The notes: a model not told the origin generated them from the letters alone. A DNA stretch of 5,541 nucleotides from Actinomycetota bacterium (GCA_013696595.1 JACCYG010000013.1:1-5541), one strand, 5' to 3'; positions 1 to 5,277 are shown, counted from the first letter of the stretch. A program made the numbers and translations.

Positions 1-607
1 CGAGGATCGAGACGTCGAACGTCCCGCCGCCGAGGTCCCAGACGAGGATCGTCTGATCGGACTCCTTGTCGAGCCCGTACGCGAGCGACGCCGCCGTCGG
101 CTCGTTGATGATCCGCAGGACGTTGAGGCCGGCGATCTTCCCCGAGTCCTTCGTCGCCTCGCGCTGAGCATTGTTGAAATAGGCGGGGACCGTGATGACG
201 GCGTCCGTCACCGGCTCGCCGAGATAGGCCTCCGCGTCCGCCTTGAGCTTCTGGAGGATCATCGCGCTGATCTCGGGCGGCGCGTATTCCTTGCCCCCGG
301 CCTTGACGCGCGCGTCGCCGTTCGGGCCCGCGACCACCTCGTACGGGATGATCTTCATCTCCTCGGAGACCTCCGAGTACTTGCGCCCCATGAAGCGCTT
401 GATCGATGAGACGGTGTTCTGCGGGTTCGTGACCGACTGGCGCTTCGCGGGGGCGCCCACGAGCCGCTGGTCGTCCTTCGTGAACGCGACGACCGACGGC
501 GTGGTCCGGCCGCCCTCCGCGTTCGGCATGACTGTCGGCTCGCCGCCCTCGAGCACGGCCATGCACGAGTTCGTCGTGCCGAGATCGATTCCGATTGTCT
601 TGGCCAT
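1..607 (-). CDS. dnaK: Chaperone DnaK (Hsp70), N-terminal part, cut by window edge
   Basis: This is an ATP-dependent cytosolic Hsp70 chaperone that works with DnaJ and GrpE in protein folding. On the minus strand the reading starts at the ATG complementary to 605-607 and stays open for 202 codons to the window edge, so only about the first third of the usual ~600-residue protein is present, all of it nucleotide-binding domain. It begins MAKTIGIDLGTTNSCMAV, the phosphate-1 loop. The actin-fold segment AVITVPAYFNNAQREATKD and then IINEPTAASLAYG follow, and the visible part ends with the phosphate-2 loop DLGGGTFDVSIL. No frameshift is seen. The start is supported by an AAGGAG nine bases upstream. 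The CsbD-family gene lies upstream on the same strand, but a 254-bp gap with its own promoter suggests separate transcription. The grpE/dnaJ neighbourhood, if conserved, would lie outside the window. Confidence 0.98.
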   Translation of the reverse strand, partial: MAKTIGIDLGTTNSCMAVLEGGEPTVMPNAEGGRTTPSVVAFTKDDQRLVGAPAKRQSVTNPQNTVSSIKRFMGRKYSEVSEEMKIIPYEVVAGPNGDARVKAGGKEYAPPEISAMILQKLKADAEAYLGEPVTDAVITVPAYFNNAQREATKDSGKIAGLNVLRIINEPTAASLAYGLDKESDQTILVWDLGGGTFDVSIL

Positions 608-616
608 AGTCGTTCG

Positions 617-622
617 CTCCTT
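617..622 (-). promoter_or_regulatory. dnaK ribosome binding site
   Basis: On the minus strand this reads AAGGAG, nine bases before the dnaK ATG. It is a strong Shine-Dalgarno match and fixes the start codon. It contrasts with the plus-strand genes of this window, most of which show no such site. Confidence 0.85.
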
Positions 623-673
623 CGTGAGTTCGCTCGCTCGGGTTCTTTCTCGCGCTGAGAAAATCTAAGCCTC

Positions 674-682
674 TTTATAGCA
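674..682 (-). promoter_or_regulatory. Probable dnaK promoter, extended -10
   Basis: The minus strand reads TGC-TATAAA, an extended -10 (TG-N-TATAAT type) in an otherwise G/C-rich gap. It would start transcription near position 667 and leave a leader of about 60 bases carrying the AAGGAG site. No convincing -35 lies 16-18 bases upstream, as expected when an extended -10 is used. No CIRCE or HAIR operator is visible around it. Confidence 0.5.
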
Positions 683-813
683 GATCAACGGAGGTGCGTA
701 CACGGCCGCACAAGAGGGCCGCTAGACGTCGACACGGCCGAGGAGCTGATCCGGCAGAGGATGATCCGGCACGCGCGACCCGTGCAGTCTCGTAGTAGAA
801 GGGCCCGCAACGT

Positions 814-841
814 GCGAAGACGCCCACGCGGGCGCCTTCGC
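814..841 (-). terminator. Hairpin downstream of the CsbD-family gene, possible terminator
   Basis: The arms 814-825 and 830-841 form a 12-bp stem with one G-U pair on the minus strand and a four-base loop. It lies 20 bases beyond the stop of the CsbD-family gene. There is no T-run after it on either strand, so it would be a U-less terminator or an mRNA 3'-end stabiliser. The position supports a role in ending the upstream minus-strand transcript before dnaK. Confidence 0.5.
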
Positions 842-861
842 TGCGACAGAAAAAGAGTCGA

Positions 862-1056
862 CTAGATGCGCTCTCGACCCTCTCCCCGGGCCTCCCCGAG
901 CTTGTCGCCGGCGACGTCCTTGGCCTGGTCTGCCTTGCCCTTTCCTTCGCCCCACGTCTCCTGGGCACTACCCTCGGCCTCGGTCGTCTTGTCGTCGGTG
1001 ACCTTGCCCTTCGCTTCTTTGGCGGTCCCCTCGACCTTGTCCCACTCGCCGGCCAT
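862..1056 (-). CDS. CsbD-family small stress-response protein
   Basis: This is a 64-residue, very hydrophilic protein beginning MAGEWDKVEGTAKEAKGKVT and ending in a Lys/Gly/Glu-rich tail. The opening W-[DN]-x-[VI]-x-G-x-x-[KQ]-x-x-x-G-x-[VL] pattern is the hallmark of the CsbD family, as are the repeated 'A-K-x-x-x-G' units and the family length of about 60-70 residues. Family members are abundant general-stress proteins. In Bacillus subtilis csbD depends on sigma B; the biochemical role is not known. No signal peptide or membrane segment is visible. The open frame extends much further upstream, antisense to moaA. The ATG at 1054-1056 is chosen because the family match starts exactly there and a purine-rich AAAGGGGGG precedes it. 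The gene is divergent from moaA (84-bp gap) and followed by a hairpin. Confidence 0.9.
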   Translation of the reverse strand: MAGEWDKVEGTAKEAKGKVTDDKTTEAEGSAQETWGEGKGKADQAKDVAGDKLGEARGEGRERI

Positions 1057-1059
1057 GTA

Positions 1060-1068
1060 CCCCCCTTT
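1060..1068 (-). promoter_or_regulatory. Ribosome binding site of the CsbD-family gene
   Basis: The minus strand reads AAAGGGGGG ending three bases before the ATG, with the AAGGGG core about five bases away. This is a reasonable Shine-Dalgarno match that decides the start inside a much longer open frame. Confidence 0.55.
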
Positions 1069-1087
1069 CGGCTCGTGTCGTTCCTGT

Positions 1088-1112
1088 GTCCCCGGCCGAC
1101 GCAGAGGCAAAC
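1088..1112 (-). promoter_or_regulatory. Possible sigma-B/F-type promoter of the CsbD-family gene
   Basis: On the minus strand GTTTGC (1107-1112) is followed after 13 bases by GGGGAC (1088-1093). This resembles the GTTT / GGGTA boxes of general-stress sigma factors, though the second box is imperfect. It sits 31 bases before the start codon. The assignment leans on the known sigma-B control of csbD in Bacillus and is tentative. Confidence 0.3.
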
Positions 1113-1128
1113 GTCGATTCCGGCAGGC

Positions 1129-1134
1129 TAGGGT
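1129..1134 (+). promoter_or_regulatory. Possible leaderless -10 of moaA
   Basis: TAGGGT fits the TANNNT -10 pattern and ends six bases before the moaA ATG, where no Shine-Dalgarno sequence exists. Transcription would begin at or next to the start codon. No clear -35 is seen. Confidence 0.4.
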
Positions 1135-1140
1135 ACGAGC

Positions 1141-2130
1141 ATGGAGCCGCTCACCGACAGCTTCGGTCGCGAGATCAAGAGCCTCCGCGTGTCCGTGACC
1201 GACAAGTGCAACTTCCGGTGCACGTACTGCATGCCTGCGGAGGGTCTCGAGTGGCTGCCGAAGAACGAGATCCTGACGTTCGAGGAGATCCATCGCCTCG
1301 TCCGCGTGATGGCGCGCATGGGCGTGAGCGAGATCCGCCTCACCGGCGGCGAGCCGCTCGTCAGACGCGATCTTCCCGAGCTCGTCCGGATGCTGGCTGG
1401 CACGCGCGGCGTCGAGGATCTCTCGCTCACCACGAACGGCGTTCTGCTCGACCGCCTCGCCGGGCCGCTCGTCGCTGCCGGCCTGCGCCGAATCAACGTC
1501 TCGCTGGATTCGCTCTCGCACGTGAAATTTGCCGAAATCACGCGCCGCGACGCGCTCGACCGGGTGCTGGCCGGCCTCGAGGAGGCGGAGCGGTATCCCG
1601 AGCTTCGACCGATCAAGGTCAACTGCGTCGCGGTGAAGGGATTCACCGAGACCGAGGTTCCCGCCCTGGCGGACCTTGCCAGGCGGAAGCCCTATGTCGT
1701 CCGCTTCATCGAGTTCATGCCGCTCGATGCCGACCAGGCCTGGGAAGACGACAAGGTCCTGACGGGCGCTGAGGTGCGGGCGATCATCGAGGAGCGCTGG
1801 CCGCTCGTGGAGATCCCCGCCAAGCCCTCGTCGACGGCGCGGCGGTTCCGCTTCGCCGACGGTGCCGGCGAGATCGGGTTCGTGAACCCCGTGTCGGAGC
1901 CGTTCTGCTCGACCTGCGACCGGATCCGCATGACGGCGGAGGGCCGGCTGCGAACCTGTCTCTTCTCGCGCCGCGAGTGGGATTTGAAGGCGCCGCTTCG
2001 CGCGGGGGCGACCGACGCCGAGGTCGCTGTCCTGATCCGAAACGCAATCAACCAAAAGGAATTGAAGCACCGCATCAACGAGCCTGGATTCGTGCGCGCG
2101 AGCCGCTCGATGAGCCAGATCGGCGGCTAA
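1141..2130 (+). CDS. moaA: GTP 3',8-cyclase MoaA (molybdenum cofactor step 1)
   Basis: This radical-SAM enzyme converts GTP to 3',8-cyclo-7,8-dihydro-GTP, which MoaC turns into cyclic pyranopterin monophosphate for molybdenum cofactor. The 329-residue length is normal for the family. The first iron-sulfur cluster site is C23-x3-C27-x2-C30 (CNFRCTYC), followed by the SAM-binding RLTGGEPL (GGEP at 69-72). The second, MoaA-specific cluster site is C256-x2-C259-x13-C273, with the GTP-contacting arginines of DRIRM and GRLRTC between and before the cysteines. The protein ends SMSQIGG; the C-terminal Gly-Gly tail is essential in characterised MoaA. All hallmarks are intact, so it should be active. 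The ATG at 1141 gives the usual N terminus and has a TAGGGT -10-like box just before it. No other moa/moe gene is visible here. A strong hairpin three bases after the stop separates it from the lipid genes. Confidence 0.97.
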   Translation: MEPLTDSFGREIKSLRVSVTDKCNFRCTYCMPAEGLEWLPKNEILTFEEIHRLVRVMARMGVSEIRLTGGEPLVRRDLPELVRMLAGTRGVEDLSLTTNGVLLDRLAGPLVAAGLRRINVSLDSLSHVKFAEITRRDALDRVLAGLEEAERYPELRPIKVNCVAVKGFTETEVPALADLARRKPYVVRFIEFMPLDADQAWEDDKVLTGAEVRAIIEERWPLVEIPAKPSSTARRFRFADGAGEIGFVNPVSEPFCSTCDRIRMTAEGRLRTCLFSRREWDLKAPLRAGATDAEVAVLIRNAINQKELKHRINEPGFVRASRSMSQIGG

Positions 2131-2132
2131 TC

Positions 2133-2173
2133 CCGAACGAAATTCGCGCCTTCGGCGCGGCAATTTCGTTCGG
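2133..2173 (+). terminator. Very strong hairpin after moaA, terminator or palindromic repeat
   Basis: The outer arms CCGAACGAAATT (2133-2144) and AATTTCGTTCGG (2162-2173) are perfectly complementary. The inner arms CGCGCC (2145-2150) and GGCGCG (2154-2159) continue the stem around a TTC loop, leaving only a two-base GC bulge (2160-2161). This gives 18 pairs, starting three bases after the moaA stop. No T-run follows on either strand. The position argues for a terminator, while the near-perfect symmetry would also suit a dispersed palindromic element. Confidence 0.7.
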
Positions 2174-2238
2174 CGATCGAGCGGTCGGCCGCCTGGGATA
2201 CGGCGCCGTGCCCGCGACGCGACCAAGGATCGGCTCTC

Positions 2239-2244
2239 TAGAAT
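2239..2244 (+). promoter_or_regulatory. Probable leaderless promoter -10 of the PAP2 gene
   Basis: TAGAAT differs from TATAAT at one position and ends seven bases before the ATG at 2252. There is no Shine-Dalgarno sequence, so a transcript starting at the ATG itself is likely. It follows the moaA hairpin, which implies that the lipid gene cluster has its own transcription start. Confidence 0.5.
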
Positions 2245-2251
2245 CCTGCGC

Positions 2252-3013
2252 ATGATTCGGCGGGCCGGGAGGGTCCTTCCGCGCGGGTGGGGCGATTTCG
2301 GGCTCCAGCTCGCGATCTGGCTCGGCTTCGTAGCCGTGTATCAGGTCGCGCGCGGGCTCGCCGACCGGGGTGCCGCCGAGGCGATGGAGAACGGGCGGAT
2401 CGTGCTCGACCTCCAGCGGAACCTCCATACGCTGGTCGAGCCGGACCTTCAGCGCGTCGTGCTTCAGGCCCCCGACTTTTTTATCGACGCCCTGAACTGG
2501 TCCTACTGGCTGTCGCAGTTCGTCGTCGTGAGCCTCGCGCTCCTCTGGATCTACCTCTTCCGAAACGAAGCCTTCGCGCGGGTTCGAAACTGGGTGCTCG
2601 CGGCGAACCTGATCGGGCTCATCGGCTACATCCTCGTCCCGACCGCCCCGCCGCGGATGTTCCCCGAGGAAGGCTTCGTGGACACGCTCGCGTCTTCGGC
2701 CGGATTGAACCACGGAAGCGGGCTCATCGAGCTCGCGTCGAACCCTTACGCCGCGATGCCGAGCCTTCATGGGGCCGACGCGCTCATCATCGGTTTCGCG
2801 CTCGCCAGCCTCGTCACCAGCCGCTGGCTGAAGGTGGTCTGGACCCTCTGGCCGACGTGGGTCTGGCTCGCCGTCATGGCGACCGGAAACCACTTCTGGC
2901 TAGATATCGCCGCGGGTGTCGGCACGGCGGGCCTTGCCGCAACCGTGCTCGCGTGGCACGAGAGCCGCCGAGACGAGGTCGCGCCGGCAGTCTCATCCTC
3001 GCACCGCTGCTAG
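2252..3013 (+). CDS. PAP2 / Aur1-like membrane phosphatase or phosphotransferase
   Basis: This 253-residue polytopic membrane protein belongs to the PAP2 superfamily, closest in pattern to the inositol-phosphorylceramide-synthase (Aur1)-like branch. The hydrophobic segments are around residues 18-33, the YWLSQFVVVSLALLWIYLF stretch, VLAANLIGLIGYILV, and further ones near the C terminus. The active-site motifs are NPYAAMPSLHGADA (P170-S171-L172-H173) and GNHFWLDIAAG (H214 and D218). H214 should be the phospho-accepting histidine, and H173 and D218 its partners. The classical first motif K-x6-RP is not clear, as is usual in this branch. The catalytic face would lie at the outer membrane side. 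The substrate cannot be read from sequence. Because the next two genes make inositol phosphate and phosphatidylinositol phosphate, dephosphorylation of that lipid or transfer of an inositol-phosphate headgroup is an attractive inference. The ATG at 2252 is supported by a TAGAAT box. A 13-base gap separates its stop from the next start. Confidence 0.88.
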   Translation: MIRRAGRVLPRGWGDFGLQLAIWLGFVAVYQVARGLADRGAAEAMENGRIVLDLQRNLHTLVEPDLQRVVLQAPDFFIDALNWSYWLSQFVVVSLALLWIYLFRNEAFARVRNWVLAANLIGLIGYILVPTAPPRMFPEEGFVDTLASSAGLNHGSGLIELASNPYAAMPSLHGADALIIGFALASLVTSRWLKVVWTLWPTWVWLAVMATGNHFWLDIAAGVGTAGLAATVLAWHESRRDEVAPAVSSSHRC

Positions 3014-3016
3014 CCT
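3011..3016 (+). promoter_or_regulatory. Possible internal -10 before the phosphatidyltransferase gene
   Basis: TAGCCT, preceded by TGC (an extended -10 layout), overlaps the PAP2 stop codon and ends ten bases before the GTG at 3027. It could supply a nearly leaderless transcript. Read-through from the PAP2 gene with coupled translation is equally possible. Confidence 0.25.
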
Positions 3017-3026
3017 CGCCCGCAAG

Positions 3027-3656
3027 GTGACCCGCACGCTCCCGCGCGTCCAACGCGCGTACACGAACGAGGTCCGTCGGGTTGCTGCGAACTCGATGTC
3101 GCAGCTCGAGCAAACGCGCGTAACACCGGATGCGCTCACGGCCGCCGGTGTCCTCCTCTGCATCGCCGGCGCCATCGTCGTCTACTTCGAGTACGCCGGT
3201 TGGGGCCTGTTCTGGATCGGCGCAGCCCTCTTCGTCGTCGGCTCGATCCTCGACATCCTCGACGGCGCACTCGCTCGGCGTCGCGGGCTCGGCACGCCGT
3301 TCGGCGCCTTCATCGACTCGACCGTCGACCGGGTCGGCGAGGCTTTCATGCTCGGCGCGATCTCGCTCGTCTTCATGCGGGATGGGTACGAATGGGCGGT
3401 CGGGCTCACCTTCGCGGCGCTGACGGGGTCGTTCCTCGTGAGCTACACGCGCGCTCGCGCGGAGGCGCTCGGCCTGAAAGGGGACGTGGGAATCGGGAGC
3501 CGCGCCGAACGCGTGGTCGTGATCACGACGGGACTTGTCCTGGCGCCGGCACACGAATTCGTTCTGCCCGCTGCGATTGCGCTTCTGACGGCCACGGCCT
3601 GGCTCACCGTCGTCCAGAGAGTGCTAGCGGTCCGGGCACAGCTCCACGCGCGCTGA
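3027..3656 (+). CDS. pgsA1: CDP-alcohol phosphatidyltransferase, phosphatidylinositol-phosphate synthase type
   Basis: This integral membrane enzyme should join CDP-diacylglycerol and inositol-1-phosphate to give phosphatidylinositol phosphate and CMP. The complete family signature D-x2-D-G-x2-A-R-x8-G-x3-D-x3-D is present as D76, D79-G80, A83-R84, G93, D97 and D101 (209-residue numbering). The later segment SYTRARAEALGLKGD followed by SRAERV matches the mycobacterial phosphatidylinositol-phosphate synthase PgsA1 and distinguishes it from phosphatidylglycerol-phosphate synthases. About six membrane helices can be drawn. The start is uncertain. The open frame reaches back into the PAP2 gene (2916). 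GTG 3027 gives a 33-residue lead before TPDALT, close to the mycobacterial layout, while ATG 3096 would leave only 10 residues. No Shine-Dalgarno sequence helps either choice. It is followed by the inositol-3-phosphate synthase, which makes its substrate. The TGA stop overlaps the inverted repeat at 3655-3674 and has an in-frame TAG directly behind it. Confidence 0.9.
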   Translation: MTRTLPRVQRAYTNEVRRVAANSMSQLEQTRVTPDALTAAGVLLCIAGAIVVYFEYAGWGLFWIGAALFVVGSILDILDGALARRRGLGTPFGAFIDSTVDRVGEAFMLGAISLVFMRDGYEWAVGLTFAALTGSFLVSYTRARAEALGLKGDVGIGSRAERVVVITTGLVLAPAHEFVLPAAIALLTATAWLTVVQRVLAVRAQLHAR

Positions 3657-3674
3657 TAGCACTTTTGTGCTATC
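3655..3674. promoter_or_regulatory. Perfect 20-bp inverted repeat, candidate operator
   Basis: The arms GATAGCAC (3655-3662) and GTGCTATC (3667-3674) are perfect inverted complements around TTTT. The element overlaps the stop codon of the phosphatidyltransferase gene and the -10-like TATCTC of the downstream gene, whose product begins with two DNA-binding RHH repeats. A bound dimer or tandem-RHH protein would cover the promoter. It could also form an RNA hairpin with a TTTT loop, but no T-run follows, so a terminator is less likely. Confidence 0.55.
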
Positions 3675-3682
3675 TCTATCTC
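3671..3682 (+). promoter_or_regulatory. Possible promoter -10 of the RHH-inositol phosphate synthase gene
   Basis: TATCTC occurs twice back to back (3671-3676 and 3677-3682). The first copy is preceded by TGC, giving an extended -10 layout, and ends 11 bases before the ATG at 3688; the second ends five bases before it. There is no Shine-Dalgarno sequence, so a leaderless or very short-leader transcript is likely. The first copy overlaps the inverted repeat. Confidence 0.4.
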
Positions 3683-3687
3683 CCGAC

Positions 3688-5157
3688 ATGGCACGGGACC
3701 GTACCGACGTGCTCGTCCGCATGCCCGGTGAGCTCAAGAAGCGGCTCGCCGAGGAGGTGGGACGGCGCGGGAGCAACCTGAACGACGTCGCGGTCGAGAT
3801 CCTCGCGGCGCGCTTCGGCGTCGACTTCGACCCCACAGGACGCAAGGGAAGTCCGCGCGCGTCCGGGCGCGACGTCCTCCTCCGCATGCCCCGTGCTCTC
3901 AAGGACCGCCTCCGGCAACGAGCGTCGGAGCGGAAACGAACAGCGAACGAGCTGATCGTCGAGACGCTGAGCGAGCGTCTTGGGATCGCCTCACCCAGGA
4001 AGGAACGAATGGCTTCGACGAACGGAACGCAGAACGGCAAGGCGCGCTCGCGCGACAAGGTGCGCGTCGCGATCATCGGCGTGGGCAATTGCGCGAACTC
4101 CCTCCTCCAGGGCGTCGAGTTCTACAAGGACGCCGACCCGGATGAGTTCGTGCCGGGCCTCATGCATGTAGACCTCGGCGGCTACCACGTGCGCGACATT
4201 GAGTTCACGGCCGCCTTCGACGTCACGACGGCGAAGGTCGGCAAGGACCTCGCCGACGCGATCTGGGCGCAACCGAACGACACGTACCGCTTCGCGGACG
4301 TCCCGAAGACCGGCATTAAGGTTTCGCGCGGGATGACGCACGACGGGCTCGGGAAGTACATCTCGGAGGTCGTGGACAAGGCACCCGGCGACACGGACGA
4401 CGTCGTCGAGATTCTCCAGGAGACCGGCACGGACGTCGTGGTGAACTACCTCCCCGTCGGCTCCGAGGAAGCGACGAAGTGGTACACCGAGCAGATTTTG
4501 AACGCGGGCTGCGCGATGGTGAACTGCATGCCGGTCTTCATCGCGAAGGGCGGTTACTTCGGCAAGCAGTTCGAGCAGCGCGGCCTTCCGATCATCGGCG
4601 ACGACATCAAGTCGCAGGTCGGCGCCACGATCACACACCGTGTTCTCACGAGCCTCTTTCGTGAGCGGGGCGTTCGCCTCGACCGGACGATGCAGCTGAA
4701 CGTCGGCGGAAACTCCGACTTCCGGAACATGCTCGAGCGCGAGCGCCTCGAGTCGAAGAAGATCTCGAAGACGAACGCGGTCACGTCGATGCTCGAGTAC
4801 GACATGGGCGCGGAGAACGTCCACGTCGGCCCGTCGGACTACGTGCCGTGGCTGACCGACCGCAAGTGGGCCTACATCCGGATGGAGGGTTCGTCCTTCG
4901 GGAACGCGCCGCTCAACATCGAGCTCAAGATGGAGGTCTGGGACTCGCCGAACTCGGCCGGGATCGTCATCGACGCGGTTCGCCTTGCGAAGCTCGCGCT
5001 GAACAACGGCGTCGCGGGCGCCCTCGAAGGGCCGAGCGCCTACCTGATGAAGTCACCGCCGAAGCAACTGCGCGACGACGAGGCCTACGAGGCCGTCGAG
5101 GCGTTTATCAAGAAGCACGCTCGCACGAAAAGCAAGAAACCCGCATCTGCCAGATAA
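3688..5157 (+). CDS. ino1: Tandem RHH DNA-binding domain fused to inositol-3-phosphate synthase
   Basis: The enzyme part isomerises glucose-6-phosphate to inositol-3-phosphate using bound NAD, the first step of inositol lipid synthesis. In the 489-residue reading, residues 7-44 and 61-99 are two Arc-like ribbon-helix-helix repeats: strands DVLVRMP and DVLLRMP, each followed by two helices ending in RFG or RLG. A linker leads to the synthase at about residue 108. The synthase shows the NAD loop GVGNCANS (131-138), YLPVGSEEA, DDIKSQVGATITHR (from 305), and MQLNVGGN (from 335) with the lysine-rich LESKKISKT. It closely follows the mycobacterial Ino1 pattern to the end, LMKSPP included. Mycobacterial Ino1 is about 367 residues and lacks the RHH part. 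ATG 3688 is chosen over GTG 3667 because the latter lies inside the inverted repeat. An internal ATG at 4009 behind AGGAAGGA would yield a 382-residue enzyme alone. No stop or frameshift separates the parts. Confidence 0.93.
   Translation: MARDRTDVLVRMPGELKKRLAEEVGRRGSNLNDVAVEILAARFGVDFDPTGRKGSPRASGRDVLLRMPRALKDRLRQRASERKRTANELIVETLSERLGIASPRKERMASTNGTQNGKARSRDKVRVAIIGVGNCANSLLQGVEFYKDADPDEFVPGLMHVDLGGYHVRDIEFTAAFDVTTAKVGKDLADAIWAQPNDTYRFADVPKTGIKVSRGMTHDGLGKYISEVVDKAPGDTDDVVEILQETGTDVVVNYLPVGSEEATKWYTEQILNAGCAMVNCMPVFIAKGGYFGKQFEQRGLPIIGDDIKSQVGATITHRVLTSLFRERGVRLDRTMQLNVGGNSDFRNMLERERLESKKISKTNAVTSMLEYDMGAENVHVGPSDYVPWLTDRKWAYIRMEGSSFGNAPLNIELKMEVWDSPNSAGIVIDAVRLAKLALNNGVAGALEGPSAYLMKSPPKQLRDDEAYEAVEAFIKKHARTKSKKPASAR
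3706..3903 (+). repeat. Internal duplication encoding the two RHH strands
   Basis: Bases 3706-3738 and 3871-3903 encode the strand and first-helix start of each RHH repeat. They match at 28 of 33 positions by eye, while the remaining helix-coding parts differ far more. The two 38-residue protein repeats share 17 identical residues, including D-V-L-x-R-M-P and L-K-x-R-L. This points to tandem duplication of one RHH unit. Confidence 0.75.
3997..4004 (+). promoter_or_regulatory. Internal ribosome binding site before ATG 4009
   Basis: AGGAAGGA lies four bases before an in-frame ATG (4009-4011) that opens the synthase with MASTNGTQ, just where standalone Ino1 proteins begin. It is the best Shine-Dalgarno match among the plus-strand genes. 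It suggests that the enzyme can also be made without its DNA-binding part. It could alternatively be the remnant of an originally separate gene. Confidence 0.55.
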
Positions 5158-5183
5158 GAACGGGTCGCGCGCGGGCTTCCCGT

Positions 5184-5217
5184 CCGCGCGCGGGTGCCGT
5201 TGGGTACCCGCGCGCGG
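5184..5217 (+). terminator. GC-rich hairpin, probable terminator of the inositol phosphate synthase gene
   Basis: CCGCGCGCGGGT (5184-5195) and ACCCGCGCGCGG (5206-5217) form a perfect 12-bp stem with a ten-base loop, 26 bases after the synthase stop. Flanking CCGTC (5180-5184) and GACGG (5221-5225) could lengthen the stem if the base of the stem rearranges. No T-run follows, a form often seen in high-GC actinomycetes. Confidence 0.6.
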
Positions 5218-5277
5218 GTAGACGGACGCGGATGCGTACCCGACCCTCCCGCCTACCGCGTTCGAGCGTACTTCGAA

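Noticed and set aside
243..668. Plus-strand open frame opposite dnaK
   Set aside because: It lies antisense to a certain dnaK reading frame and its translation shows no family pattern.
608..720. Search for CIRCE or HAIR heat-shock operators upstream of dnaK
   Set aside because: Neither the GAGTGCTAA-type nor the CTTGAGT/ACTCAAG-type inverted repeat is present, so no claim about HrcA or HspR control can be made.
862..2253. A 463-codon open frame on the minus strand running through moaA
   Set aside because: Only its last 64 codons resemble a protein family (CsbD), and these have their own ATG and ribosome binding site. The rest is Arg/His/Asp-rich antisense reading of moaA, typical of high-GC shadow frames.
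2477..2483. Run of seven T inside the PAP2 gene as a programmed frameshift site
   Set aside because: It reads in frame as Asp-Phe-Phe-Ile within a well-conserved protein. The codon phase does not fit the X-XXY-YYZ slippery pattern, and no downstream frame is needed.
2075..2893. Long minus-strand frame opposite the PAP2 gene
   Set aside because: Composition is low-complexity Arg/Glu/Pro, as expected from antisense of G/C-rich coding DNA. The plus strand carries a clear membrane protein with active-site motifs.
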